Below, in pieces: positions 26,372 through 35,900 of a stretch of 64,000 nucleotides of DNA (positions are counted from its first letter, which is position 1; the number at the start of each line of letters is the position of its first letter). Source of the DNA: Saprospirales bacterium (GTDB lineage: Bacteria > Bacteroidota > Bacteroidia > Chitinophagales > Saprospiraceae); assembly GCA_016719895.1 (NCBI GenBank), contig JADJYG010000010.1, positions 75,259 through 139,258 on the forward strand, given 5' to 3'. The notes under the pieces are model-generated. The model was given only the letters and a program-made list of their open reading frames with translations. It searched no databases and had not been told where the DNA came from. Both the position numbers and the translations under genes were made by a program.

Positions 26372-26404
26372 CAAATATAAAACAAAATGTGTTTTAAATA
26401 CAAA
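26372..26404 (-). promoter_or_regulatory. Promoter of the glucosaminidase gene
   Basis: On the minus strand TTTG (26404-26401) is followed after 21 bp by TATATTTG (26379-26372). This matches the Bacteroidota -33/-7 arrangement. Start of transcription is expected near 26366, about 45 nt before the ATG. The surrounding A/T-rich gap 26320-26600 holds no gene; no clear promoter for the sigma-factor gene was recognised. Confidence 0.6.
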
Positions 26405-26600
26405 GTGTTTTAAAAATATTTTATCTCCGGTGCTTTTCTTCGGTTAGCAGGCTGTATTTTCCGGGGCAGGCATCTTTATTTCGCTTTTTAGCGCCAACTC
26501 AGGCAGCATTCGCGGCGTTCCCCTCGTTTCCTCTTTGCTCGCACGGGGGCGTGCTTGCCGGAGTGCATTTTTTTTCAAACATTTGAACCGAAAACTTCCT

Positions 26601-27173
26601 ATGGATTTCGCCCTCCCGTTGGAACAAACTGAAAATAACCTGATCACGGCCCTCACACGCCAGGAGCGTTGGGCGCAGCACCAGTTGTACGAGCAGTACT
26701 ACGGTAAGATGATGGGGGTATGCCTGCGATATGCCGGTTCGCGCGATGAAGCGTTGGATTTGCTCCATGAAGGGTTTATTAAAGTGTTCCAGAACATATC
26801 CCGGTACAAAGCCGGCACTTCGCTTACTGCCTGGATCCGTACGATCATGGTGAACACCTGTATTGATTATTACCGGAAGACTATCCGGCGGCGCACGGAA
26901 GACCTCGCGCAGGCCCATTATTTGTCGAACGATGACCCGGATGCTTTAAGCCACCTGACCGAACAGGAAATCCTGAGCGCCATCCACGAACTGTCGCCGG
27001 CTTACCGGGCAGTATTCAACCTGTATGTGGTTGAAGGCTATTCGCATAAAGAAATAGCCGACGCCCTTCAAATTACCGAAAGCACCTCCAGAAGCAACCT
27101 GGTTAAAGCCCGAATCAAACTAAAAGAGTTTTTCAGTACCCGGAGTATGGAGTTTGAAGAACGGGAACGCTAA
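26601..27173 (+). CDS. ECF-type RNA polymerase sigma factor
   Basis: A 190-aa sigma-70 family protein. Region 2 reads LYEQYYGKMMGVCLRYAGSRDEALDLLHEGFIKVFQNISRYKAGTSLTAWIRTIMVNTCIDYYRK. Region 4 is LSPAYRAVFNLYVVEGYSHKEIADALQITESTSRSNLVKARIKLKEF. The start at 26601 (MDFALPLEQTENN) is chosen over an in-frame extension to 26535. The stop is 13 bp ahead of the next gene, whose product probably acts as its membrane partner. Target promoters are unknown. Confidence 0.93.
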   Translation: MDFALPLEQTENNLITALTRQERWAQHQLYEQYYGKMMGVCLRYAGSRDEALDLLHEGFIKVFQNISRYKAGTSLTAWIRTIMVNTCIDYYRKTIRRRTEDLAQAHYLSNDDPDALSHLTEQEILSAIHELSPAYRAVFNLYVVEGYSHKEIADALQITESTSRSNLVKARIKLKEFFSTRSMEFEERER

Positions 27174-27186
27174 GCCGACGCACGTT

Positions 27187-28548
27187 ATGAGTGAGAAATA
27201 TTTTGATCAACAGATGCGGTCAGTTTTGGAAAATCTGGAGCCCGAATACGATGCTTCCAGCTGGCCCGTACTGGAGCGCAAGTTAGCTGCCGCTTCGGCC
27301 GGCGTACCTGCCGAGCCCGCTGACGCCGTCGACCAGGCCGTTTTGCCAACGCTCCGGCGCCTCGAAGCGCCGTTTCAATCAACGCATTGGAGTCTTCTTG
27401 CCCAACGGTTGAATACCCAGGCTTTTCGCCTGCGCCGGTTGCGCGTGGCTAAAATTGCCGAGGCAGCCCTTCTTTTATTGGTACTTTGGAATGCCGGTTT
27501 TTTCCTGGACAACGCCAGCGCCGGGCATACGTTCCCGCGCCCGCTCCACCTGCCGAACGTGCCGGTTGCCGGCATTCCGGAAGACCCGCGCCACCGGGGA
27601 AACGCCTCTGTGCCACACGTCGTTTATTTCAGCCCGGCACTTTCTGATGCCGCAAATGACGCCGCGTTGGACTTGTTGGCTTCGCCCGGTACCGGCTGTG
27701 TCCTGTCAAACGATTACACGGTTGCGCCTGCCATTTCGTCGCTGCTCCATAGATTGAACGGCCTGGTTCGTCCGGCGCAGACCAGGGTGTACGCCGCTAC
27801 CGATTTGTTGCCCTGCGATGCCTTGGCCTTCATGACGGTTCGGAAACGACCGCTTGCGTTTGCTCCGATAGAACCGTACAAACCGGTTGCCTCCGGTCCG
27901 TTCTATTTGGCCGCCAGCGTCTCCGGCGATCAAAACCAGGTATTGGTCAACGGCATTCGCCGCGCCAGCCCGGGTTATGGGGCCACCCTTGCCGTTGGCT
28001 TCCGGCCAGGCGTATGGGGCGTGGAGGCAGGCTTAGGGTATGCGCACAAACGGTATACGCCGAAACGCGAAGTTGAAATTTACAGCGGCAATCTGACGGA
28101 CGGATATTTTGGCTCCACACTTACCGAGGTGAGTGCCGGGCAGGTGACCCTGCCGCTGAAAGTGACTCGCCGGATAGCCCGGCTTGGAAAAACATCCTTG
28201 CACGCCGTTGCAGGGCTTACCGCAAATATTACAGCTGAAAAGACGTACGATTACGGCACCGTGTATTTTGCCCCTGATATGTTGCCTCCCAACTTTTTGC
28301 CCGATCCGAATCAATCGCCCAAACTGCGGCAATCCGGACGGGGTATATTGGAAAACGGGCGGCTGGCCGGCAATGTCGCCGCCACCATTGATGCCGGCCT
28401 CCGGCTCGAACGGCCGATCGCAGGCAGCCGGTTCACGGCATTCATCGAACCTGCTTTCCGGCAAAATTTCGCCGGAAAGGGCCTCGGCCCCAGGCGGGAA
28501 CCGATCAATACGCTTTCCATCCAGGCCGGCGTAATGGCTTATTTATAG
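27187..28548 (+). CDS. Putative sigma-partner membrane protein with C-terminal beta-barrel-like domain
   Basis: A 453-aa protein starting 13 bp after the ECF sigma gene. Residues 1-95 are polar and may be cytoplasmic, with two repeats of the pattern YDASSWPVLERKLA / FQSTHWSLLAQRLN. One TM helix follows (residues 98-113, IAEAALLLLVLWNAGFFL). The long remainder is Pro-rich, then strand-rich, resembling Bacteroidota outer-membrane barrel-like domains (YGATLAVGFRPGVWGVEAGLGYAHKRY, TTIDAGLRLERPI). Similar gene pairs in Bacteroidota couple an ECF sigma to a transmembrane regulator. An anti-sigma role is inferred from position and topology only. Confidence 0.6.
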   Translation: MSEKYFDQQMRSVLENLEPEYDASSWPVLERKLAAASAGVPAEPADAVDQAVLPTLRRLEAPFQSTHWSLLAQRLNTQAFRLRRLRVAKIAEAALLLLVLWNAGFFLDNASAGHTFPRPLHLPNVPVAGIPEDPRHRGNASVPHVVYFSPALSDAANDAALDLLASPGTGCVLSNDYTVAPAISSLLHRLNGLVRPAQTRVYAATDLLPCDALAFMTVRKRPLAFAPIEPYKPVASGPFYLAASVSGDQNQVLVNGIRRASPGYGATLAVGFRPGVWGVEAGLGYAHKRYTPKREVEIYSGNLTDGYFGSTLTEVSAGQVTLPLKVTRRIARLGKTSLHAVAGLTANITAEKTYDYGTVYFAPDMLPPNFLPDPNQSPKLRQSGRGILENGRLAGNVAATIDAGLRLERPIAGSRFTAFIEPAFRQNFAGKGLGPRREPINTLSIQAGVMAYL

Positions 28549-28602
28549 GGTATAACCCGCAACTGCATCTGGGCTCTGAACCCAAAAGGGCCGTTTGAAT
28601 TT

Positions 28603-28639
28603 AAAAAAAAGGGTTACGCAGCACCGTTCTGCGTAACCC
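28603..28639 (-). terminator. Terminator of the TlpA-family gene
   Basis: GGGTTACGCAG (28611-28621) pairs perfectly with CTGCGTAACCC (28629-28639). Eight A's at 28603-28610 give a T-tract on the minus strand, so it ends the transcript of the gene at 28671-30071. Confidence 0.85.
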
Positions 28640-28670
28640 CTTTGCCATACCGCGTACCGGGCGCGGTAGT

Positions 28671-30071
28671 TTATTCCCCGAATATTTCGCGCAGCTTGTC
28701 GGCCAGCTGTTCGCCGCGCAGGTTTCGCTGAATGATCCGGCCGTCGGGATCGATCAGGAGCGTTGCCGGAATGGAATTCACCGAATACAAAGCGGCGTGT
28801 TCGCTTTTCCAACCTTTGAGGTCGCTGATATGATGCCAGCTTAGTCCATCCTGTTTGATGGCATTGGTCCAGGCGTTTGCTTCCCGGTCGAGGCTGACGC
28901 CCAGGATGTCGAAGCCCTTTTCTTTGTACCGGTTGTACATCGCCACCACATTGGGGTTTTCCCTGCGGCAAGGGCCGCACCAGCTCGCCCAAAAGTCGAT
29001 CAGCACATATTTGCCGCGCATTTTGCTCAACGCGTATGGTTCGCCTTCGGGCGTATTGCCGACCAGATCCGGCGCTTCGGACCCCGGTGTAAACGTGGAA
29101 TTGCGTTTCAGCTCATTTTCAAGCCGGCCGACTTCGCCCAGGTCCCTGGCTTTGTACTGATTGATATATTGGCGGGCAAAAGCCAGGTGATCCGGGTGGT
29201 TGGCCGCCTGAAGGCCGGCGATGGCGCCCGCCAGGGCGCGGCGGTGCAAGGGGGCGCCGGGGGGCAGTTTGGCTAATTGCGCGTTGATCATTTCTTTCGA
29301 AGCTGAAACATTGGCGCCTAATTGGGACAGGAGCAGTACGTAGTTTTTGAAGGCGTCGAACACATCCGGGGTCGTTTCGTACCCGGCATCGCTCAGATTG
29401 GCGTAGTCGAAAAAGGATTTACTGTAAAAGGTCAATTCGTCGGGGCTGTCGGTTTTGTCGGTCGTATAGTCCGGCGATAATTGCAGTGTGGCAGAACGCC
29501 AGAGCATGGGATTCGATTTTTTTACCGAATCCAGAAACCGGACTTTTTCCTTGCCATGGGCTTGCAGGCGTTCATTGGCCGATTTGATGGCTGCCTGGTC
29601 GCGGGTTGTTCTGGCCTGGCGCAGTTCCATGCGAAGGGTATCGCCGGTGTTGCGAAGCGTTTCCAGCTGCAAACGCAAACGCTCGTAGCTGGTATTCGCT
29701 TCGGAACCGGTCGTCCGGCCTTTCTCCATAAATTGGGCATTGGCCCAAAGCGTAAATGTCTTTTCCTTACCTAAAACGATCCGGCCATTCTGGGATTCGT
29801 TGAAGCCGATGCAGTACATACCGGCCGGGGGCATGGGCGCCGTCAGCAGGTAAGAGCCGTCGGTCTGACGGGGGCCTTCGGCGATAACGCGGTAGGCTAG
29901 CCCGAGTGGTTCGTACAAAAAGATTTTTTCCGCATTGGCCGGCGCATCTACAATTTTGCAAAGGATAGTCAGCGGGTCGTCGCCGCCGCTTTTTCCTTTT
30001 GGTGCGTTGGCCGGTTGTTGGTAGGCGTGCAGGGAAAGGGGAAACAGGAAAAGAAAAAGTAGTTTCTTCAT
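28671..30071 (-). CDS. TlpA-family thiol:disulfide oxidoreductase with N-terminal DUF4369-like domain
   Basis: A 466-aa exported protein. A signal peptide (MKKLLFLFLFPLSLHAY) leads into an N-terminal domain of the DUF4369 type (residues 35-130, strand-rich: KIFLYEPLGLAYRVIAEG). A helical middle follows (residues 130-300), then a C-terminal thioredoxin fold with the redox motif WASWCGPCRRE and cis-Pro in SIPATLLIDPDGRI. It likely reduces periplasmic disulfides in the envelope. A -7 box TAATTTTG lies 100 bp upstream and a strong terminator follows, giving a single-gene transcript. Confidence 0.9.
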   Translation of the reverse strand: MKKLLFLFLFPLSLHAYQQPANAPKGKSGGDDPLTILCKIVDAPANAEKIFLYEPLGLAYRVIAEGPRQTDGSYLLTAPMPPAGMYCIGFNESQNGRIVLGKEKTFTLWANAQFMEKGRTTGSEANTSYERLRLQLETLRNTGDTLRMELRQARTTRDQAAIKSANERLQAHGKEKVRFLDSVKKSNPMLWRSATLQLSPDYTTDKTDSPDELTFYSKSFFDYANLSDAGYETTPDVFDAFKNYVLLLSQLGANVSASKEMINAQLAKLPPGAPLHRRALAGAIAGLQAANHPDHLAFARQYINQYKARDLGEVGRLENELKRNSTFTPGSEAPDLVGNTPEGEPYALSKMRGKYVLIDFWASWCGPCRRENPNVVAMYNRYKEKGFDILGVSLDREANAWTNAIKQDGLSWHHISDLKGWKSEHAALYSVNSIPATLLIDPDGRIIQRNLRGEQLADKLREIFGE

Positions 30072-30170
30072 GTCAATGGAAGTACGTTGTTTTAGACGGA
30101 AAACAGGGGGAGCCCATGGTATTCAAAATGGTTGCATGCGCTGCCGGTTTTCGAAATAAATTTGAAAAAG

Positions 30171-30178
30171 CAAAATTA
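30171..30178 (-). promoter_or_regulatory. Probable -7 box for the TlpA-family gene
   Basis: The minus strand reads TAATTTTG, an exact TAnnTTTG match, 100 bp upstream of the ATG at 30071. No TTG was found at the expected -33 position. Confidence 0.4.
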
Positions 30179-30261
30179 AGGAATACGCCCCCATCCCTTC
30201 GGCATCGCACGCGTTAATAATGGCTTAATGCCAAAAACTGCTTTGCCAGGCGTCGGCTGTT

Positions 30262-30930
30262 TTACTCCACCTTAAGGGTGTCTGAAGCCGTAAAATACTC
30301 CGCCAGGCCGTAGAGTATGGCGCCGTTTTGCTCGGCCTTGACCCGTTTTTTTCGAACGAGGTAGAGCGTCCAGGTGCCCGGCGCCAGCGCGGCCAGTTTG
30401 GCTGCCGGGAATTCAATCGTTTTTTGCCCGGGTATCCCGGAGATTTCCATCGGCACGGTAAGGCTGCCGCCGGTTGATTCCCAAAGCAGTACGATGGATT
30501 CTCCCTGCTCCAGCGGGGCGCCGTTCCAGCGGAGCGTATCGGGCCGTTGGCGGGAGAGGCGCCCGGGGCCGAAAGAAAACGACGTGATGGCCGGCAAATC
30601 GACTGGAAAGGAAAACGCCTGTTCGCCGTATTTCCAGCTAAAGGTATGCCGGTTGTGGTAACCGGCGGGCTGCTCCAACTGGTACCGCACCCCTTTGCCA
30701 TACACGGCAGGCATCAAGGTGCCATTGTACCGGACGCCTTCAGGGGCTTCAATGGCCTCCAACTCCGCTTGCGGGCCGCGCGCCTCCCGTAAGGTAACTT
30801 CTGCCCGGAACTGGCCTTCGGACGCCAGATAACGCACATAACATTCGGCGGTCCGTTTGCGAGCGGACGGCGTATCGGTACAGGCGCTGATGAGCGGAAA
30901 ACCAAGTGCCAAAAAAAAGATGTATTTCAT
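30262..30930 (-). CDS. Lipoprotein of unknown function
   Basis: A 222-aa protein with a lipoprotein signal (MKYIFFLALGFPLISAC, lipobox ISAC). The mature part is strand-rich (CYVRYLASEGQFRAEVTLREA, RHTFSWKYGEQAFSFPVDLP, GTWTLYLVRKKRV), suggesting an Ig-like or beta-sandwich fold. I do not recognise a named family. The start at 30930 is used because the upstream in-frame ATG at 30975 would bury the signal. It is divergent from the 2-hydroxyacid dehydrogenase gene. Confidence 0.65.
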   Translation of the reverse strand: MKYIFFLALGFPLISACTDTPSARKRTAECYVRYLASEGQFRAEVTLREARGPQAELEAIEAPEGVRYNGTLMPAVYGKGVRYQLEQPAGYHNRHTFSWKYGEQAFSFPVDLPAITSFSFGPGRLSRQRPDTLRWNGAPLEQGESIVLLWESTGGSLTVPMEISGIPGQKTIEFPAAKLAALAPGTWTLYLVRKKRVKAEQNGAILYGLAEYFTASDTLKVE

Positions 30931-30945
30931 GCTGCGGTATACAAT

Positions 30946-30953
30946 TATATTTG
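30946..30953 (+). promoter_or_regulatory. Candidate -7 box facing the 2-hydroxyacid dehydrogenase gene
   Basis: TATATTTG is an exact TAnnTTTG match on the plus strand. It lies about 200 bp before the ATG at 31151, which would make a long leader, so a nearer promoter is also possible. Confidence 0.3.
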
Positions 30954-31150
30954 CCTCCGACCAAAGCCGGTCCATTGAAAAACGACGGGAACGAAGCGTG
31001 CGGCAAAGTTCCGCTTCACGGCCTGAATGGCCAACTTATACCCGTTTTCTTTCACAAACTAATCCGGCCTATTCACCACCTCCAGGTATGCCTCTGCACA
31101 ATACACCGGCGCGAACCTGAAATAAAGCATCAATTTGCAACGCTGTTAGC

Positions 31151-32104
31151 ATGAAAAAAGTGCTAATCACTGATGATACGCATCCTTTGTTGCTGGATGG
31201 CTTGGAGCGTATGGGCTTTACCTGCCACTATCTTCCGGATATCACGCCGGCTGTTGCCCGGAAAATTATTTCGGAGTACCAGGGGCTGATCATCAACAGC
31301 AGAATCAGCGTGGACCGCAGCATGCTCGACGCAGCAAAACAACTCCGGTTCGTGGGGCGCCTGGGGTCGGGGATGGAAATCGTGGATCGCGAATATGCCG
31401 CCCGGCAAGGAGTAGCCGTCGTCAGTAGCCCCGAAGGTAACCGCAACGCGGTAGCCGAACACGCGCTGGGCATGTTGCTTGCCCTGACCAACAACCTGCT
31501 GCGCGCCGACCGGGAAGTCCGGCAAAATATTTGGCGCCGGGAGGCCAACCGCGGCACAGAATTGCTGGACCGAACGCTGGGAATAATCGGCTTCGGGCAT
31601 ACGGGAAGCCAGTTTGCCCGGAAATTAGCCGGGATGGAGATGCGGGTTTTGGCCTATGACAAGTATAAAACAGGGTATACCGCCGGGATGCCCTGGGTAG
31701 AAGAAACGGATTTGGAGGCAATTCAGCGACACGCCGACATTATAAGCCTGCACCTGCCCCTGACCACTGAAACCCGGCATTTGGTAAATAAAAAGTTCAT
31801 TGACCGCTGTAAAACCGGTTTTATCCTGATCAACACCGCCCGGGGCGCCTGTATCAAGACACAAGATGTAGTGGCCGCGCTCGAACGGGGAAAAATCGGC
31901 GGCGCGTGCCTGGATGTGTTTGAAAACGAAAAACCAACCAGCTTCAGCCTCGCCGAACAAAGCCTGTACCAACGGCTCCATGCACTCGATCAGGTTATCC
32001 TGACCCCGCATGTAGCCGGATGGACGCATACCTCCAAACGGATGCTTGCTGAGGTACTGCTGGAAAAGATAAGAGCGGTCGTTTTTCCGCAAAAATTGGC
32101 CTGA
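31151..32104 (+). CDS. D-2-hydroxyacid dehydrogenase (phosphoglycerate dehydrogenase-like)
   Basis: A 317-aa NAD-dependent dehydrogenase. The nucleotide motif is LGIIGFGHTGSQFA with the following acidic residue in VLAYDKYK. The catalytic set is present: Arg in LINTARGACI, Glu in FENEKP, and His in LTPHVAGWTH. It resembles short SerA-type enzymes without an ACT domain; substrate could be 3-phosphoglycerate or another 2-hydroxyacid. No serine-pathway gene is adjacent, so serA is not assigned. A hairpin at 32153-32196 follows. Confidence 0.88.
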   Translation: MKKVLITDDTHPLLLDGLERMGFTCHYLPDITPAVARKIISEYQGLIINSRISVDRSMLDAAKQLRFVGRLGSGMEIVDREYAARQGVAVVSSPEGNRNAVAEHALGMLLALTNNLLRADREVRQNIWRREANRGTELLDRTLGIIGFGHTGSQFARKLAGMEMRVLAYDKYKTGYTAGMPWVEETDLEAIQRHADIISLHLPLTTETRHLVNKKFIDRCKTGFILINTARGACIKTQDVVAALERGKIGGACLDVFENEKPTSFSLAEQSLYQRLHALDQVILTPHVAGWTHTSKRMLAEVLLEKIRAVVFPQKLA

Positions 32105-32152
32105 AGCCGGCCGGCAGGCGCTGCTTTTTGTCAAAACCTGAACAATGTTACC

Positions 32153-32196
32153 CCCGCTATAGTAATGCTGCCAAGCAGTTTTACTAACATTGCGGG
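32153..32196. promoter_or_regulatory. Imperfect hairpin upstream of the TonB receptor gene
   Basis: Three stacked pairings, CCCGC/GCGGG, AGTAA/TTACT and CTGC/GCAG, fold 32153-32196. No long T-run follows on the plus strand, so it may be a weak terminator for the dehydrogenase transcript or a structured leader element for the receptor gene 67 bp later. Confidence 0.4.
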
Positions 32197-32262
32197 CCTT
32201 TATAAAACTCCGAGCGCCAAATTTGAATTTATTCGATTCAGTGAATAATCAACCTCTGTTCT

Positions 32263-35200
32263 ATGGTACGTTCATTACTACTGTTTTTTGCCATGCTCTT
32301 CAGCGCCGGCGCCACCATCGCCCAATCCACCGTCCTGACGGGCAAGGTGACCGACGATCAGGGCGAAACGCTGATCGGGGCTACTATCAAAGTGCTGAAA
32401 GGCACCAGTTTCGTACGCGGTACGATCACAGACTACAACGGTGAATACCGGCTATCCATCGACCCTGGTAACTACGACGTAGAAGTGTCTTATACGGGCT
32501 TCCAGGCACAAAAAGTGACCGCCGTGCGCGTTTTGGTCAATACCATCAATACCCTCGACTTTACCCTGGTTTCGGGCAATGTGCTGGGTGAAGTGACGGT
32601 TTCGGCGTTTAAAGTCCCACTCATCGAGCAGGATAAAACGCAAGGAGGCCAAACGCTGACCTCCGAACAAATCCGCAACCTGCCTACCCGCAGCGTGAAC
32701 GCCATCGTGGCCACCACTGCCGGTACGACCTCCATCGACGGAGGCGCCATCAACATCAAGGGCTCGCGGTCGAATGCAACCAACTACTACATCGACGGTA
32801 TCCGCGTTTCCGGATCCCCGCCACCGGTGCAGGATATCGAGCAACTCCAGGTCATTACCGGCGGTTTGGGCGCTGAATATGGCGACGTAACCGGCGGTGT
32901 GATCTCGGTGGTCACCAAAGGCCCGGCCAGCGAATACCATGGCTCGCTCGAGGTTGAGAACTCCAACGGGTTGGACCCCTACGGCTGGTTTTTAGCAACC
33001 GGAAACGTCAGCGGACCGATCCTCAAAACCAAAGGAGGTGAAGGCCGGCCGGGGCGTACGCTGATCGGCTTCCGCTTGTCCGGACAATTTTTAAAACAAA
33101 AAGACGACGACCCGCCGGCGCTCCCTGTGTACCGGGTAAAAGATGAATTGCTGCCGGACCTGACTGCGCATCCGCTCATCCTTCAAAACGGAACGCCCAC
33201 CTCCCGGGCAGAATCCTATACCCAGGACAGCGTCGTCCGGATGAAGTACAACCCGTATGAGAAACGCCAGGATATTGACGTAACGGCCAAACTGGATTTC
33301 CGGCTCACCGATAACATCGATTTCAGCGTAACGGGCACCTATAAAGACGTGGAAAACCAGTTTACGCCGGGCGGATGGCGTTTGCTCAACAGCCAGAACA
33401 ACCCGACCAACTACAGCCAACGCTATCGCGGTATCGCCCGCCTCCGGCACCGCCTCGGCAGCTCCGACGGCAGCGGCGGCGCAGCCAACCGCGTCTCCAT
33501 TTCCAATGCCAGCTATACGCTGCAATTCGGGTTCGAGCGCGGTTTGGGCGAAACTGCCGATCCGCGGCACGGCGATCGCTTGTTCGACTACGGCTACATC
33601 GGCCGGTTCAATTTCAACTACCAGCCGATCATCGGCGTAAACAACGCCGGTAACATCGCTCATATCGACAACTTCGAAGAGTTTGCCGGCTTTGAAAATG
33701 GCCCGGTGGTCGCCAACCCCGGCTTGATGGCCTACAACGAATTTGCCAACCAGGAAAACTTCAATACCTTCCTGGCATTCAACGGCCGCTTCACCTCGGT
33801 GTACGACGATATCTGGTCGGGTATGCACAGCAACATCGGCCTGGTGTACAACAGCTACGCTAAAAGCGAAAGCGATATCCTGACCGGCATCGCATCCGCC
33901 AGCTTCGACCTCAAACTCGGCCGCACGGGCACGCACAACATCCAGTTTGGCCTGCTGACCGAGCAACGCACCGAGCGCAGCTACAGCGTGGCGCCCTTCG
34001 GCCTGTGGAACCTGATGAGCCTGGTTACCAACAACCACTTCAACGGCCTGGATACCACCAAAGTGATCGGTCAGTTTGAAGTTCCCCAATTGGGCGACTC
34101 CGTCGATTTGTATGCCAATGCCGTCGTCGATCTGGAAGACTTTAAATTCTACCGCTCGGTCCGTACGCTGCTGGGCCGCGACATATCGGAATACGTGAAC
34201 CCGAACGAACTCAGCCCCGACCAACTCAGCCTGGGGATGTTTTCGCCCCGCGAGCTGACCGACCAGAGCCTGATTGGCTACTACGGCTACGATTATCTCG
34301 GTGAAAAACTGGACAACAACGTCACGTTCAACGATTTCTTCACGAGCAAAGATGCCGACGGCGTGCGGACCTTCCCCGTTGCGCCGCTGCGCCCCCTGTA
34401 TCAGGCCGCCTTTATCAAGGACAAGTTCACCTTCAATAAAATGATCTTCAGCCTGGGCCTGCGGGTCGAACGCTTCGACCTGAATACCAAGGTCATGCGC
34501 GATCAGTATTCCCTGTATGAAGTCATGAGCGCCAAGGATTATTTCTCCACGGTTCCCGGCGCGCCCGCTCGCCCCGGTACCATTGGCGACGACTTCAAGG
34601 TGTATGTGAACAGCGCCCAGGACCAGTCGTTGAAAGCTTTCCGCAGCGGCAATACCTGGTACCGCGCCGATGGTACCGAAGTGCCGGACGGCAACGTTAT
34701 TTTCGGCGGCGGCGTTGTGGCGCCCCTGCTGCGCGACACGGTATCCGGCGATGATATTTTCGACCCGCGCTTCGATCCGAATACGGCATTTGAAGACTAT
34801 ACGCCGCAAGTCAGCTGGTTGCCGCGCCTCGCCTTCTCGTTCCCGATTTCGGAAGACGCCAACTTCTTCGCACACTATGATATTCTCGTGCAGCGCCCGC
34901 CCAGCAACTGGGAGGTGACCCCGCTCAACTACATCTATTTCTACGTGCCGGGCCGCACACCGGGCAACAATGCCAACCTGAAGCCCGAGCGTGTGGTGGA
35001 TTACGAGGTAGGTTTCCAACAACGCCTCAACCAAAATTCGGCGCTCAAATTCTCGGCGTACTACCGCGAATTGCGCGATATGATCCAAAGCCGCACCATC
35101 CTGTATGTGCCCACGATTGGCCGCTACGATACCTATGGCAACGAAGACTTCGGCACGGTTAAAGGCTTCACGGTACAGTATGACCTGCGCCGGATCCAAA

Positions 35201-35856
35201 ATGCCGAGTTTCGCCTGGCCTATACCCTGCAGTTTGCCGACGGAACGGGTTCCGATGCCAACTCGCAGCGCGGCCTGACCACCCGGGGTAATATCCGGAC
35301 CCTGTATCCGCTGGGCTACGACGAACGCCACAATATCCAGGCGATCATCGACTACCGCTTCGATTCGGGCAAACGCTATAACGGTCCGCGCATCGCCGGT
35401 AAGGATATCCTGGCCAACTTCGGCGCCAATATGCAGCTGTCGGCCGCCTCCGGCCGCCCGTACACCGCCCGTCAACGCCCCGAGCGTTTCGGCGGCAGCG
35501 GCACCCTGGGCGCCCTCAACGGCAGCCGCCTGCCCTGGCGCCTCAACCTGGACTTACGCCTCGATAAAACGTTCTCGCTCCTGCCGGCCGGAAAAACCCC
35601 GCTCGACCTGAACGTCTACTTCCGCGTATCCAACCTGTTGAATACAAAAAATGTGCTAGGCGTGTATTCGGTCACCGGCTCGCCAAGCGACGACGGCTAC
35701 CTGGCGACGGCAGAGGGACAATCCATTGTACGCGGTGTTGAAGAACAAGGTAAAAGCGTGGATGCATACCTGGCATCGTATTCCTGGGTATTGCTGAATC
35801 CGAACCTCTATACCTTACCGCGCCGGCTTTATGTGGGCGCCTCCCTGACATTTTAA
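32263..35856 (+). CDS. TonB-dependent receptor with carboxypeptidase regulatory-like domain
   Basis: A 1197-aa outer-membrane receptor. The signal peptide is MVRSLLLFFAMLFSAGATIAQ. The carboxypeptidase-regulatory-like domain spans residues 24-105 (LTGKVTDDQGETLIGATIKV). The plug domain follows, with NIKGSRSNATNYYIDGIRV and LGAEYGDVTGGVISVVTKG. The large barrel ends in an aromatic strand (RRLYVGASLTF). It takes up or moves a substrate using TonB energy. No SusD lipoprotein follows; instead a 1352-aa secreted protein and a PorV-like barrel do. This three-gene order suggests a dedicated surface or secretion module rather than nutrient uptake. Confidence 0.93.
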   Translation: MVRSLLLFFAMLFSAGATIAQSTVLTGKVTDDQGETLIGATIKVLKGTSFVRGTITDYNGEYRLSIDPGNYDVEVSYTGFQAQKVTAVRVLVNTINTLDFTLVSGNVLGEVTVSAFKVPLIEQDKTQGGQTLTSEQIRNLPTRSVNAIVATTAGTTSIDGGAINIKGSRSNATNYYIDGIRVSGSPPPVQDIEQLQVITGGLGAEYGDVTGGVISVVTKGPASEYHGSLEVENSNGLDPYGWFLATGNVSGPILKTKGGEGRPGRTLIGFRLSGQFLKQKDDDPPALPVYRVKDELLPDLTAHPLILQNGTPTSRAESYTQDSVVRMKYNPYEKRQDIDVTAKLDFRLTDNIDFSVTGTYKDVENQFTPGGWRLLNSQNNPTNYSQRYRGIARLRHRLGSSDGSGGAANRVSISNASYTLQFGFERGLGETADPRHGDRLFDYGYIGRFNFNYQPIIGVNNAGNIAHIDNFEEFAGFENGPVVANPGLMAYNEFANQENFNTFLAFNGRFTSVYDDIWSGMHSNIGLVYNSYAKSESDILTGIASASFDLKLGRTGTHNIQFGLLTEQRTERSYSVAPFGLWNLMSLVTNNHFNGLDTTKVIGQFEVPQLGDSVDLYANAVVDLEDFKFYRSVRTLLGRDISEYVNPNELSPDQLSLGMFSPRELTDQSLIGYYGYDYLGEKLDNNVTFNDFFTSKDADGVRTFPVAPLRPLYQAAFIKDKFTFNKMIFSLGLRVERFDLNTKVMRDQYSLYEVMSAKDYFSTVPGAPARPGTIGDDFKVYVNSAQDQSLKAFRSGNTWYRADGTEVPDGNVIFGGGVVAPLLRDTVSGDDIFDPRFDPNTAFEDYTPQVSWLPRLAFSFPISEDANFFAHYDILVQRPPSNWEVTPLNYIYFYVPGRTPGNNANLKPERVVDYEVGFQQRLNQNSALKFSAYYRELRDMIQSRTILYVPTIGRYDTYGNEDFGTVKGFTVQYDLRRIQNAEFRLAYTLQFADGTGSDANSQRGLTTRGNIRTLYPLGYDERHNIQAIIDYRFDSGKRYNGPRIAGKDILANFGANMQLSAASGRPYTARQRPERFGGSGTLGALNGSRLPWRLNLDLRLDKTFSLLPAGKTPLDLNVYFRVSNLLNTKNVLGVYSVTGSPSDDGYLATAEGQSIVRGVEEQGKSVDAYLASYSWVLLNPNLYTLPRRLYVGASLTF

Positions 35857-35900
35857 CGAAGCGTACTGTATTTTGTAAAAAAATTAAAAATTTATAAACC

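Noticed and set aside
33091..35475. 794-codon minus-strand frame opposite the TonB receptor
   Set aside because: Composition is an antisense reflection (rich in V, G, A, I, H); no motif or start signal, while the plus strand has plug and barrel motifs.
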